Below are positions 8,246-15,868 of a stretch of DNA of 40,906 nt, piece by piece (the first letter of the stretch is position 1; each line of letters starts with the position of its first letter). The position numbers were made by a program, and so were the translations under genes. The stretch spans positions 1-40,906 of the IMG/VR virus record IMGVR_UViG_3300037635_005395; one strand, written 5' to 3'. The notes beneath the pieces were generated by a model. It did no database searches. It had not been told where the DNA came from and was given only the letters and a program-made list of their open reading frames with translations. This stretch comes from a virus.

Positions 8246-8454
8246 TGTTTAATCTTTTCCGTAAACAGAACTATTTTCATTACGAAGTAATTTATCGTTA
8301 CGGCAGTCGTCCATTTTTCTCTCGCGCAGTAATTAAGGCTTCAAGTCGTCACAAAGCTCATCGAAGCTTTGACACTGATCCTAATTTCGAGGGGTGTACT
8401 CGCGTCTGTGACGCCATCATCCTTGACAGTCGGCGTTTAGCAGAGAGAGGCTAA
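8245..8454 (+). CDS. Mini-protein of a phage paralogue family (member B)
   Basis: 69 residues. After a short basic N-terminus it follows the family plan: HYEVIYRYGS (strand), RAVIKASSRHKAH (strand, then A-x-S-x-x-x-A helix start) and CDAIIL (strand). It is translationally coupled to the previous gene by TAATG. After its stop the same frame stays open to a TAG at 8509-8511, ending in SLACR, which matters for the repeat described there. Confidence 0.65.
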   Translation: MFNLFRKQNYFHYEVIYRYGSRPFFSRAVIKASSRHKAHRSFDTDPNFEGCTRVCDAIILDSRRLAERG

Positions 8455-8499
8455 GTCGCTTGTGTATTATCGCGTGCGAATTTTGACCAACCCTCTCTT

Positions 8500-8510
8500 G
8501 CCTGCAGGTA
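8500..8510 (+). repeat. Left copy of GCCTGCAGGTA direct repeat
   Basis: The 11-bp sequence recurs exactly 350 bp downstream at 8850-8860. In frame 1 it encodes ACR then stop, preceded by SL; the right copy encodes ACR then stop, preceded by HL. The pair brackets a promoter and a GC-rich gene. Confidence 0.6.
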
Positions 8511-8539
8511 GTGACAAAACGGCATCGATGGTGCATAAT
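8511..8539 (+). promoter_or_regulatory. Sigma-70-type promoter GTGACA-N17-CATAAT
   Basis: GTGACA (8511-8516) and CATAAT (8534-8539) each match the consensus at five of six positions with ideal 17-bp spacing. The ATG of the GC-rich gene follows 26 nt after the -10 box. It begins directly after the left direct repeat, so repeat, promoter and gene look like one cassette. Confidence 0.6.
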
Positions 8540-8564
8540 GAAGAGGCAGAGGCAGACAACCCCC

Positions 8565-8861
8565 ATGACCGGCTTCAACTACACAACCCGCCAGGATGTC
8601 CTTGACACCGTCACTGTTCACACCCTGATTGACGTCGAGGGCTCCATCAAGAGCTTCAAGCGCAGCTGCCGCCCCGCTGGCCGTGGCCGCCCCACTCGCC
8701 GTGGCACTCGTCTCATCAACTTTGACGGCCTGACCATCGAGGTCAAGATAGGCGAATCCTGCCTGGGTGCTGGCGGCTTCGGAATGACCACCACCCTCCT
8801 CCTGAACGGGAAGCGCACCACGATCCAGAAGATCGCCAAGGCCCACCTCGCCTGCAGGTAA
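8565..8861 (+). CDS. GC-rich moron-like gene, unknown product
   Basis: 98 residues from the ATG at 8565 (MTGFNYTTRQDVLDTVTVHT); in-frame ATGs further up overlap the promoter. A Thr-rich N-terminus is followed by a strongly basic stretch (KRSCRPAGRGRPTRRGTR) and a Gly-rich segment. A 60-base line counted by hand (8641-8700) is 73% G+C, far above the genes around it, with C or G in most third codon positions. The gene has its own promoter and hairpin terminator. Not recognised; probably acquired from a GC-rich marine Synechococcus. Confidence 0.65.
   Translation: MTGFNYTTRQDVLDTVTVHTLIDVEGSIKSFKRSCRPAGRGRPTRRGTRLINFDGLTIEVKIGESCLGAGGFGMTTTLLLNGKRTTIQKIAKAHLACR
8850..8860 (+). repeat. Right copy of GCCTGCAGGTA direct repeat
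   Basis: Identical to 8500-8510. Here it forms the last codons of the GC-rich gene (ACR, then TAA). The core CCTGCAGG is an 8-bp palindrome. Confidence 0.6.
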
Positions 8862-8868
8862 TTTCCTC

Positions 8869-8890
8869 GGCCCTTCGGGGCCCTTCTCCT
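8869..8890 (+). terminator. UUCG-loop hairpin terminator
   Basis: GGCCC and GGGCC enclose TTCG, an extra-stable C(UUCG)G tetraloop. The following tract is only pyrimidine-rich (CTTCTCCTGT). Closely similar to the hairpin at 19665-19680, which also follows a GC-rich small gene. Confidence 0.6.
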
Positions 8891-8912
8891 GTCCTGATTA
8901 GAACCCTGACCA

Positions 8913-9368
8913 ATGAGATCCTCCCATCCCACCGGGCTCCACTTCCATCGCCGCAACCCAGACCCCCGCAGGGGGAGCCATGGCGACTGCGTGGTCCGCG
9001 CCATCACCCTGGCCACTGGCGACCCCTACGACTACGTGTTCCAGCAGCTCCACCGGCTGATGGAGGGCTTCAACCGCTCAGGCACGCCAAACGGCGGAGT
9101 CCCGAACAGCATCTCGAGGCATTGGATGCGCCGCCAGGGCTGGGAGTGGTATCCCCTTCCGGCGGGAACCATCTTCAAGGCTGCGAACATGCCGGAGCTG
9201 TGCATCGCCTCCCAAGCGACTCATCTTGTGCTGGTCGCTAACGGTTCCATCTGGGACACCTGGGACAGCCGGGGCAAGCGCCAGAAAAAACTCGAGGGTT
9301 ACCTTGCGCCCCTTGGTGCCGGAGCGACGATCGCCGAGTGGATTAAAACAGAATGTTGCATCGCTTGA
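8913..9368 (+). CDS. Papain-like/C39-like cysteine peptidase-fold protein
   Basis: 151 residues. GDCVVRAITLATG (C26) resembles the active-site cysteine helix of a widespread phage and bacterial papain-like family; ATHLVLVANGSIWDTWDS supplies H104 and an Asp (D115 or D118), completing a Cys-His-Asp arrangement. Such proteins may cleave peptides or only bind them. The gene is GC-rich (43 of 60 bases in 8941-9000) and belongs to the same island as its upstream neighbour. Fold assignment moderate, substrate unknown. Confidence 0.65.
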   Translation: MRSSHPTGLHFHRRNPDPRRGSHGDCVVRAITLATGDPYDYVFQQLHRLMEGFNRSGTPNGGVPNSISRHWMRRQGWEWYPLPAGTIFKAANMPELCIASQATHLVLVANGSIWDTWDSRGKRQKKLEGYLAPLGAGATIAEWIKTECCIA

Positions 9369-9393
9369 CAGCCTCGGGTAGCTGATTTAGAAC
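9365..9393 (+). promoter_or_regulatory. Promoter TTGACA-N17-TAGAAC
   Basis: A perfect -35 box (9365-9370), 17-bp spacer and TAGAAC at 9388-9393. It overlaps the end of the peptidase-fold gene and points to the ORF starting at 9439. Confidence 0.5.
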
Positions 9394-9438
9394 AGGGACA
9401 TCAGCAACCCAGACAGACGACCACCCGCACCCAACACC

Positions 9439-9675
9439 ATGACTACCACCACCTACAGCCCTCAGGCGATCAACCTCGCAAACTTTGAAATAGGAGTTCA
9501 GTTTCACCTTCCTACAGATGACCTTCATTGGATCCCTAACGGATTCGAGACAGTCACTTTAGTAGTCGACAGGCAAGACCTGGAAGACGACAAGTACGAC
9601 ACCTTGAGCTGTGCCGCCGAAGCGTGGTGCGACTCAAAAGGATACTCCTTCTTTCAATTGATCGAAGAGCCATAG
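9439..9675 (+). CDS. Small acidic protein, unknown
   Basis: 78 residues, starting MTTTTYSPQAINLANFEIGV, acidic overall, with alternating strands and a C-terminal CAAEAWCDSKGYSFFQL helix-like part. It has its own promoter candidate upstream and a clear terminator 28 bp downstream, so it is a single-gene unit. Base composition falls back toward the phage average in its second half. No family recognised. Confidence 0.6.
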   Translation: MTTTTYSPQAINLANFEIGVQFHLPTDDLHWIPNGFETVTLVVDRQDLEDDKYDTLSCAAEAWCDSKGYSFFQLIEEP

Positions 9676-9702
9676 CCAACGAACGAATAACAACCTGCTG
9701 AG

Positions 9703-9729
9703 AAGCCCTCAACCCATCGGGGGCTTTTT
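9703..9729 (+). terminator. Rho-independent terminator
   Basis: AAGCCC (9703-9708) pairs with GGGCTT (9721-9726), followed by a T-tract ending at 9729. It isolates the island from the ribonucleotide reductase gene. Confidence 0.8.
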
Positions 9730-9744
9730 AGTGTATGATCTCCT

Positions 9745-9754
9745 GGTAGACTAC
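9745..9754 (+). promoter_or_regulatory. GGTAGACTAC: putative phage promoter before RNR
   Basis: TAGACT with the upstream GG and downstream A of the recurring motif. The last T of the box is 26 nt before the reductase ATG. It stands right after a terminator, where a new promoter is needed. Confidence 0.5.
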
Positions 9755-9777
9755 CTTCACGCAAAAAAAAACATCAC

Positions 9778-12078
9778 ATGTCAGAATTCCGGTCAGAAGC
9801 TCCATCAGCAGAAACAGTCTTCTATCGCACTTATAGTCGCAGGAAAGCAGACGGCACTAGGGAAAACTTCCAAGAGGCTATGACCCGCACGGTCAAAGAC
9901 CTCGCTCGAATTGGCAACTTCACCGAGCAAGAGACCGCGCACGTTACAGAGCAAGCTTTGTCTCAGCACGCTTTTCCTTCTGGTCGTGCTTTCTGGGTGG
10001 CCGGTACTGACTGGAGTAAAAAGGCTGAAAATTTTAGCGGTTACTATAACTGTACCTCCACTCATATTGAAGACCTTGAGGCTTTTGGCTTGCTCGTCGA
10101 CTTGGCCATGCAAGGGTCTGGGACTGGAGCTGTTTTAGAGGAAAACGTTGTTTCAAAATTGCCTCCAATTCTTCGAACATTGCATTTAGAAAGTGTTTCA
10201 GAGATAGGAACCGGACTTGGACTAGAAGAAACCAAGATTATTTGGGATAACAAGAACGTTCATATTCGCGTAGGAGATTCCCGAAAAGGTTGGAAGGATG
10301 CGTATATGGCTCTTCTTTCTCAGGCGACTAGAAACTTAGCCGACAAAGATTGTTACGTTTATATAGACCTAGGACAAGTCAGGCCTAGTGGCAGGAGACT
10401 AAAAGGGTTCGGAGGAACCGCCAATCCGATTAAGCTCCCTAGTTTATTCGGTAAGGTCATCGATGTCTTGAATGGAGCCACTGGCCGTCAACTGACGACC
10501 ATTGAAGCCTGCCTTCTAATTGATGAGGCAGCTACTTGTATTGTGGCTGGCAACATTCGTCGTTCTGCTGGCATGCGTCAGTTTTCGGAAGGTGATTCGG
10601 AAGCAGCTACTGCAAAGCTAGGACTTTACTCTCAGGACGAATCAGGTAATTGGCGGGTGGATCCGAAGAAAGAAGCTCTTCGCATGGCTAACCACACCAG
10701 ATGCTATCATCGCAAACCCTCTTACGAGGAGGTCGAGGCTGCGGTTCGCATGCAATTCGAGTCTGGAGAAGGCGCTATTCAGTACGTTCCTGAGGCTATC
10801 GCTAGAGCTAATGCTGATCTCCTGAATACAAACACTCGCAAGAACACTTTCCTGAGGGCTTATGCGCTTGAGGGAGGTCGTCGCAGCTATGCTGAGAACG
10901 TGCTCAGGACCTACTCCGCTATCGACGGTCTTAAGTTGACTGATCGCGAGTTTTCACATCGGATGGATCGCTATGGTCTTAATCCCTGTGGAGAGATTAT
11001 CGGTCGCGATTTCCACTGCAATTTGGCTGAAGTTCACCTCAACACTATCGATCCTAACGACCATGAAGCACAAGACGCCGCTTTTTATGCCGCTGGACTT
11101 CAGGTCGCTGCGTTATTACAGCATGAGTTCGTCCATGAAAGGTATCGGTACAGTCGGGAGATCGATCCAATCGTTGGTGTTTCTTTCACTGGCTTTTTTG
11201 ATTTCATGGTGCATTCTTGCGGCTACGACTGGCTGAAGTGGATGATGGAAGGCCGCGAAGGCAAGAGAGCAACGGACATGTATGAGTCTACTGAGCGTCG
11301 CTTCCTAAAACGCTGGCGCAAGGCAGCACATAAGGGAGTTTGCGATTATTGTGAGAAGCACGATATCCGACTGCCTAACCGAATCACCACTGTCCAGCCT
11401 GCAGGAACCAAGAGCTTGCTTACAGGTGCTAGTAGTGGCTGGCATCCTCCCAAGGCTCAAAGGTTTATTCGTCGCATCACTTTGGGTGTTAAAGACCCGC
11501 TTGTTCCGGCTTTGATCGAAAAAGGATTTAGTATTATTCCAGCACAATCGGCCCGAGACGAAGAAGGAAATCTCCTTGACGATATTGCCGATCCTCGTGT
11601 GCAAGAGGTATTGGTAGAAATACCTACCGAAGTAAGCTGGGCGAATGTCCCAGGGTGTGACTCATTCGATTTGGCTCAATTGCCAGTAAAGGCTCAATAC
11701 GGTCTCTATATGCAAGTACAGCGTCACTACACGGATCACAACACTTCTGCCACTATCGAGCTAAGGGAGAACGAAATTGAGTCCTTAGCTAAGCTCATTC
11801 ATGACGACGTCAAAAACGACAATGGCTACATATCTGCCGCTCTTTTAGCAAGGTTCGACGTTGATGGAGGGACGTTCCCTCGGCTCCCCTTCGAACCAAT
11901 CGATAAAGAGACTTATCAACGACTCGTCGCCATTCAACAAGCAACAGAGTCTGAAGAGCCTTTCCTTGATATACTGAATAAGTATGACTCAGAGGAATGG
12001 TCAATCGAATCAGTAGCTGGTTGCACGAACGCAAGCTGTATAGCCAAAGCAGAAGCGGATGAACGGCAAGGCAAATGA
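9778..12078 (+). CDS. nrdJ: Ribonucleotide reductase, class II (adenosylcobalamin-dependent, monomeric type)
   Basis: 766 residues. NPCGEI (402-407) carries the thiyl-radical cysteine C404; C92 (YYNC) and C414 (FHC) fit the active-site disulfide pair, and a C-terminal C749-x4-C754 pair fits the shuttle cysteines of the monomeric B12-dependent enzyme. PAGTKSLLTGASSGWHPP is another conserved segment. It makes deoxynucleotides using host cobalamin and needs no oxygen or second subunit. The upstream glutaredoxin is a possible reductant. The stop overlaps the next ATG (ATGA). Confidence 0.95.
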   Translation: MSEFRSEAPSAETVFYRTYSRRKADGTRENFQEAMTRTVKDLARIGNFTEQETAHVTEQALSQHAFPSGRAFWVAGTDWSKKAENFSGYYNCTSTHIEDLEAFGLLVDLAMQGSGTGAVLEENVVSKLPPILRTLHLESVSEIGTGLGLEETKIIWDNKNVHIRVGDSRKGWKDAYMALLSQATRNLADKDCYVYIDLGQVRPSGRRLKGFGGTANPIKLPSLFGKVIDVLNGATGRQLTTIEACLLIDEAATCIVAGNIRRSAGMRQFSEGDSEAATAKLGLYSQDESGNWRVDPKKEALRMANHTRCYHRKPSYEEVEAAVRMQFESGEGAIQYVPEAIARANADLLNTNTRKNTFLRAYALEGGRRSYAENVLRTYSAIDGLKLTDREFSHRMDRYGLNPCGEIIGRDFHCNLAEVHLNTIDPNDHEAQDAAFYAAGLQVAALLQHEFVHERYRYSREIDPIVGVSFTGFFDFMVHSCGYDWLKWMMEGREGKRATDMYESTERRFLKRWRKAAHKGVCDYCEKHDIRLPNRITTVQPAGTKSLLTGASSGWHPPKAQRFIRRITLGVKDPLVPALIEKGFSIIPAQSARDEEGNLLDDIADPRVQEVLVEIPTEVSWANVPGCDSFDLAQLPVKAQYGLYMQVQRHYTDHNTSATIELRENEIESLAKLIHDDVKNDNGYISAALLARFDVDGGTFPRLPFEPIDKETYQRLVAIQQATESEEPFLDILNKYDSEEWSIESVAGCTNASCIAKAEADERQGK

Positions 12079-12278
12079 GTTGGAACAACGCTCATGTCAA
12101 CAAGGTCACGTATCCAGATCATCCCGATCTGGAGCAGGCTTTGGGTAATTTCAGGAACCAATACATTTGGTATCAACAGCAGATCAAGTATCGCAAAACG
12201 AGAGGGGTCGATTCGGCTCCAGTCGAAAGCGCTTGGTCTTCTTTTCTTAAGCTTCGCAAAAAGTACTTCTCCGTTTAA
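12075..12278 (+). CDS. Small basic protein between RNR and dCTP deaminase, unknown
   Basis: 67 residues, helical and basic, with HPDLEQALGNFRNQYIWYQQ and FLKLRKKY. The 4-bp ATGA overlap with the reductase gene shows translational coupling, so it may act in nucleotide metabolism, but no motif supports a function. Confidence 0.7.
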   Translation: MSWNNAHVNKVTYPDHPDLEQALGNFRNQYIWYQQQIKYRKTRGVDSAPVESAWSSFLKLRKKYFSV

Positions 12279-12287
12279 GGTAAAACC

Positions 12288-12788
12288 GTGGCAACCATTG
12301 TTGACTATCAGATCAGAAGACTTTGTCGCACACATGGCATCGTTGAACCTTTTGATCCAGAAATGGTAAATCCAGCTTCAATAGATGTAGTCCTTGGCCC
12401 TATTGTCAAGGTTGAAAACGACAGCGGAGAGTTTACTCCATTCAACATCGAAAAAGAAACTTTCTACATGCCCCCTGGATCATTTGTTCTCGCAAGTACT
12501 GCTGAATGGATAAGAGTTCCTAATCACATGGAATGTATCTTTCATCTCAAGTCATCTCGTGCCAGAGAAGGTTATGAGCACGCTTTCGCTGGCTACTGTG
12601 ACGCAGGGTTCCAAGGAAATGTCACACTCGAACTCAGCAATTTGCGACGTTTTAAAGAGCTCCCATTGAGAGCGGGGATGAGAATGGGACAGCTTCGGTT
12701 TATGAAGCTAGATAGTACTCCCTTACGCCCTTATTCTCTCACTGGCCGTTACCAGAACGACGAGGGAGTGCAGGAGAGTAAGGGTTAA
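12288..12788 (+). CDS. dcd: dCTP deaminase / dUTPase-superfamily protein
   Basis: 166 residues from a GTG, with AAGG eight nt upstream. The trimeric dCTP deaminase fold shows in PGSFVLASTAEWIRVP (~63-78), the substrate-binding KSSRAREG (~86-93) and GFQGNVTLELSN with E115 as the proposed catalytic residue, then MRMGQLRFMKL. It converts dCTP to dUTP, the route to dTTP, and fits beside ribonucleotide reductase. A dUTPase-only activity cannot be excluded by eye. Confidence 0.88.
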   Translation: MATIVDYQIRRLCRTHGIVEPFDPEMVNPASIDVVLGPIVKVENDSGEFTPFNIEKETFYMPPGSFVLASTAEWIRVPNHMECIFHLKSSRAREGYEHAFAGYCDAGFQGNVTLELSNLRRFKELPLRAGMRMGQLRFMKLDSTPLRPYSLTGRYQNDEGVQESKG

Positions 12789-12871
12789 GGAATCCTAGTA
12801 AGGCTAGGTAGCGAGACGCGCCTGGGTTAAACATCACTTATGGCGCGACGCCTACCATCGCAGCGATTGCT
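12789..12871 (+). promoter_or_regulatory. Motif promoter and structured leader of the portal gene
   Basis: GGAATCCTAG (12789-12798) is a strong copy of the recurring motif, but here the start codon is 76 nt downstream instead of ~20. The leader can fold: GGTAG (12807-12811) with CTACC (12852-12856), an internal loop, then CGCGCC (12817-12822) with GGCGCG (12842-12847). ATCG-CAG-CGAT lies just before the ATG and no ribosome binding site is evident. Confidence 0.5.
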
Positions 12872-14359
12872 ATGTCTCACGGAATCCAACATCCCATCAA
12901 TGATCCATCACTGGTCAGTTATCATCGTCCAGAACTTGTCAAGCTGCTTCCTCAACTAGAACAGGCCCATGACTGCTGGACACTTCTCAATGCGGATGGA
13001 CTCGGAAAATCAAAAGAAAAATACTTGCAACGAGAGCCAGCAGAACCCAATGCCGCTTATTTGGCTCGCTTGGATCGATCTACCTACACTCCGATCTATC
13101 GTGATTCTATCCGTTCTTATGCTGGTTTGCTGAGTCGCTTCCAAATCATCGACGCTCCCCCTAGTATGGAGGCGAATGACGACAACGTTGACCTGCAAGG
13201 CTCCAGCATGCAGAGCTTTCTCACTATGGTTGACGAGGCCGTACTTCGTGACGGAGGCAGCTTTGTCATGGTGGACATTATGCCAGAAGGCGAGGCTGAA
13301 AACTTCTTTGATCAGATGAGCGATGGCCGTCATCCTTATCTCGTAAGCATTAAACGTGCTGATGTAATTAATTGGAGTATTAGTTATGAGCGAGGATCCG
13401 AATCGGTAAATCATGCAACCATTCGACAATTGAGATCCATCCCAGACCCCGAGGGTCGCTTTGGCTCAAGGATCGAACCTGTTTACTATGTCCTGACGCC
13501 TGGAAAAGTAGAGACTTACAAGCTTGTCAAGACTGACGTCAATCGCTGGGCCAATCAAAAGATAGACGAAGTGTCTACGAGTCTGCCTATTGTCCCTGTC
13601 GTTTGGTACGGAGCCACAACTAATAGATTTGCTCAAGGGGATCTGCCCATGGATGGCTTAGCTGATCTCAGCATTCAACACTTTCAGATGCGCTCCGATC
13701 TGGCCGAGTTGCTTCATAAGTGCGCTATGCCTGTTCCTGTAAGGAAAGGTGCTCCTATAGGCCCTGACGGCAGGCCTGCGCCACTGGTTCTTGGGCCGAA
13801 CACTGCCGTTGACTTGAACACCGAAGGTGGTGACTTTAGCTTCGCCGAACCTACAGGCAAATCGCTTGAGCGTCACCAGTCAGAGATTAGACATGTAGAA
13901 GAGCTTATGGATCGCAGTTCCTTGAACTTTCTCTATGGGGCTAATGTCAAGACAGCCACTGAAGCGTCCCTGAGGGCCTCTCAGGTCACTTCTAGCGTTG
14001 CTGCTCTGGTACGGAACAAAAGTGCCATCTTCGGCGTCATCATGAGGCTCTGGGCGTGGTATGCGGGGGAACGTTCAGCCATTACGAACGAGTCAGGACT
14101 TGCTATTAACGACTCTCTGATTAGCAAGCCCCTGGAAGCCTCTGAAATGGCACAACTTGTAAATCTTTATTCGAATCAATTGCTTTGCAGAAAGACAGTT
14201 CTTGACGAATTGCAGCGTGGTGGAGTCCTTGATCCCGACCTAGTTATTGACGAAGAGATTCAGCGTATCGAAAATGATCAGGAAGACGTGGCCAATCGTG
14301 TGGTTAAAACCGAACCACAGGAGCCTGAACCTCTTTCTCCAGATGGTATACTGGCATAG
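12872..14359 (+). CDS. Portal protein (DUF4055-like)
   Basis: 495 residues. The pattern SIRSYAGLLSRF, then VDEAVLRDGGSFVMVDI, a middle domain, and a helical stretch FLYGANVKTATEASLRASQV with VIMRLWAWYAGE near residue 390-400 is that of the portal family including DUF4055. The dodecameric ring sits at a head vertex, is docked by terminase and later holds the tail. It is separated from the other head genes by some 8.7 kb of small ORFs and regulatory DNA, an unusual break. Confidence 0.8.
   Translation: MSHGIQHPINDPSLVSYHRPELVKLLPQLEQAHDCWTLLNADGLGKSKEKYLQREPAEPNAAYLARLDRSTYTPIYRDSIRSYAGLLSRFQIIDAPPSMEANDDNVDLQGSSMQSFLTMVDEAVLRDGGSFVMVDIMPEGEAENFFDQMSDGRHPYLVSIKRADVINWSISYERGSESVNHATIRQLRSIPDPEGRFGSRIEPVYYVLTPGKVETYKLVKTDVNRWANQKIDEVSTSLPIVPVVWYGATTNRFAQGDLPMDGLADLSIQHFQMRSDLAELLHKCAMPVPVRKGAPIGPDGRPAPLVLGPNTAVDLNTEGGDFSFAEPTGKSLERHQSEIRHVEELMDRSSLNFLYGANVKTATEASLRASQVTSSVAALVRNKSAIFGVIMRLWAWYAGERSAITNESGLAINDSLISKPLEASEMAQLVNLYSNQLLCRKTVLDELQRGGVLDPDLVIDEEIQRIENDQEDVANRVVKTEPQEPEPLSPDGILA
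14345..14355 (+). promoter_or_regulatory. GGTATACTGGC: phage promoter motif
   Basis: A strong copy of the recurring motif overlapping the end of the portal gene. The last T of TATACT is 26 nt before the ATG at 14378. Confidence 0.6.
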
Positions 14360-14377
14360 GCTAGTAAAGACTCGAAG

Positions 14378-14626
14378 ATGAAAGGACCTGAAACACCAGA
14401 AGTTGTAGCTCGTTTTTCTTTCAAAAAAGATCGAGCTCACGAATTTAATGAAGATGGTCGCCAAGTAGTAGAAATGGATAATCTCACTATTGAGGAAGTC
14501 ATAAAATTCAGCAAAGAGTTCTGTGATTCCCTTGATAACATATGCATCTTGATTGATGGCAGCGAGGTTGTTTACATGACAGACTATTTATATGAAAGTT
14601 CTCAGGAAGGCCTTGAAGGAGTTTAG
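14378..14626 (+). CDS. Small acidic protein, unknown
   Basis: 82 residues, with KKDRAHEFNEDGRQVVEM and a helix-strand region (TIEEVIKFSKEFCDSLDNIC, then ILIDGSEVVYMTDYLYESS). First of the run of small genes behind the portal and led by a motif promoter. No family recognised. Confidence 0.65.
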   Translation: MKGPETPEVVARFSFKKDRAHEFNEDGRQVVEMDNLTIEEVIKFSKEFCDSLDNICILIDGSEVVYMTDYLYESSQEGLEGV

Positions 14627-14628
14627 CT

Positions 14629-14640
14629 GCTACAATCCTG
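14629..14640 (+). promoter_or_regulatory. GCTACAATCCTG: putative phage promoter
   Basis: TACAAT (14631-14636) lies 21 nt before the ATG at 14657 and overlaps AATCCTG, another form of the motif. A similar GCTACAGTCTG precedes the ORF at 19932. Confidence 0.4.
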
Positions 14641-14656
14641 CTGACTCATCCTTGCT

Positions 14657-15001
14657 ATGCTTAAAATCAGTAAAAAAGTGCGCTCTCATGGGGGTAGCTT
14701 CGTTTACGAAATAATGGCCCCTGTCTGTGTACTTTATGACAGAGAGGAGCTTCCATGGCCTTCCTGTTCCTTGAGATGGAAAGGGAAACAGCCTTCTTGG
14801 AACAGACAAGGTCGGCGATTTGTCCCTGATCTTGCGGCTTCAAGGTGTCCAGCTTACGCTGTTAAAGCGACTGACTTATGGGGATGTTGCTGGGAGCAAA
14901 TCCTGATTATGTACGATCAAAGGCTAAGCCGTCAGGAAAAAGATTTTTGGTACTGGCGGTACAAACCAAACCAACAACCACCCAATTATGTTGAATTATA
15001 A
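14657..15001 (+). CDS. Unknown protein rich in Trp, Cys and Pro
   Basis: 114 residues. It contains PWPSCSLRWKGKQPSWNRQG, DLAASRCPAYAVKATDLWGCCWEQ and an aromatic basic C-terminus. Four scattered cysteines suggest metal or disulfide bonding. It overlaps the next small ORF by 14 bp. Not recognised. Confidence 0.6.
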   Translation: MLKISKKVRSHGGSFVYEIMAPVCVLYDREELPWPSCSLRWKGKQPSWNRQGRRFVPDLAASRCPAYAVKATDLWGCCWEQILIMYDQRLSRQEKDFWYWRYKPNQQPPNYVEL

Positions 15002-15125
15002 CAAGCCTCTTAGAGGGATTGACTGGTCTGCTATCTTTAAGAAGAGGCCAAGCCTCAATCCTCCAGGCTACAATCAACTACTAGAACAAATCCGACAGGA
15101 AAAGTCCAATGGAAAAGATGTTTAA
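14988..15125 (+). CDS. DUF4278-like small protein (single RGID repeat)
   Basis: 45 residues. LRGIDWSAIFKKRPSLNPPG resembles the [YL]RG(I/V)-x-[YW] motif of DUF4278, a small family common in cyanobacteria with no known function. A second member at 15869 has two such motifs. Overlaps its neighbours by 14 and 17 bp. Confidence 0.55.
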   Translation: MLNYNKPLRGIDWSAIFKKRPSLNPPGYNQLLEQIRQEKSNGKDV

Positions 15126-15291
15126 CGCTTGCAGGCTTTTGGCTGATTACATTCAGCAGCTTGAATTGGATGAAGATCTTTACAAAGAGCTAGAATTTCT
15201 TCGCAATGAATTCGTGGTCATGCTAAGAGAAGAAGGTAATCAGCAGGAACTTTTCTCTGATTTCAATCAATCAAATGATTTTACGGCTTGA
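15109..15291 (+). CDS. Small acidic helical protein, unknown
   Basis: 60 residues, mostly helix (LLADYIQQLELDEDLYKELE), ending in an acidic polar tail. It overlaps the previous ORF. Not recognised. Confidence 0.55.
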   Translation: MEKMFNACRLLADYIQQLELDEDLYKELEFLRNEFVVMLREEGNQQELFSDFNQSNDFTA

Positions 15292-15315
15292 CGAAAACTT
15301 TTTTTTACAACCGAG

Positions 15316-15765
15316 ATGACACGTTCCAATCGCGCCCTCACTCAATTCGCTGTGGATAAGCTTATTGAGTTCAATAACAATCCAAAGCCCGAGCCTTTTA
15401 CCGAGACCCAAGGCAATACTACTGTTTCGGTACACATTGACAGGTTCAATGACGAAGTGACTTTTCAAGTCTTTTTATTCGGTCTTTCAATGTTTGAAGT
15501 TTCAGAGCAATGTTTAATTGTACGAAATGGTGGATTCTTTGACTCAAAAGGTCGTCCGTCTAGAACGACTCGTGAGCGACTAAATGGGCTGCTCGACGCT
15601 GCGGGCACTCTTGGGCTTATCCCAGAGGGTGTCCGTGCCTTCTTGGCTAACAACGGTCAAAAAGACACATGCCTGGTAGGCAAGGCCAGCAATGTTGGCG
15701 TCTTAGATGCTCAGTCATCCGATCGAGTGATTGCTCGAAACAAAGATCAGCTTTTGATTTTTTAG
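15316..15765 (+). CDS. Unknown protein, 149 residues
   Basis: Starts MTRSNRALTQFAVDKLIEFN; the middle is beta-rich (TTVSVHIDRFNDEVTFQVFL) and the part around residues 80-110 (SRTTRERLNGLLDAAGTLGL) is helical. A central S-K-G-R-P-S-R-T-T-R run is basic. It is one of the larger of the small genes after the portal gene, but no family is recognised. Confidence 0.7.
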   Translation: MTRSNRALTQFAVDKLIEFNNNPKPEPFTETQGNTTVSVHIDRFNDEVTFQVFLFGLSMFEVSEQCLIVRNGGFFDSKGRPSRTTRERLNGLLDAAGTLGLIPEGVRAFLANNGQKDTCLVGKASNVGVLDAQSSDRVIARNKDQLLIF

Positions 15766-15771
15766 TAATCA

Positions 15772-15780
15772 GGTATCCTG
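15772..15780 (+). promoter_or_regulatory. GGTATCCTG: putative phage promoter
   Basis: A good copy of the motif just after the stop of the upstream gene. The next convincing ATG (15869) is 90 nt away, so it would imply a long leader. Confidence 0.4.
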
Positions 15781-15868
15781 AAGGTAAGCGTTGAGCTGTA
15801 GTGCATACTATTGCTGCAGACCGATCTGGAGGGAGCAACGGACCTTTAGACACTGTGGAGTAATCCCG

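Noticed and set aside
8451-9016. Long minus-strand frames opposite the GC-rich genes
   Set aside because: High G+C removes stop codons on both strands; these are mirror frames with Arg- and Pro-rich composition.
12789-12871. Possible tRNA gene in the leader of the portal gene
   Set aside because: It forms one long hairpin; no cloverleaf, T-loop or CCA end.
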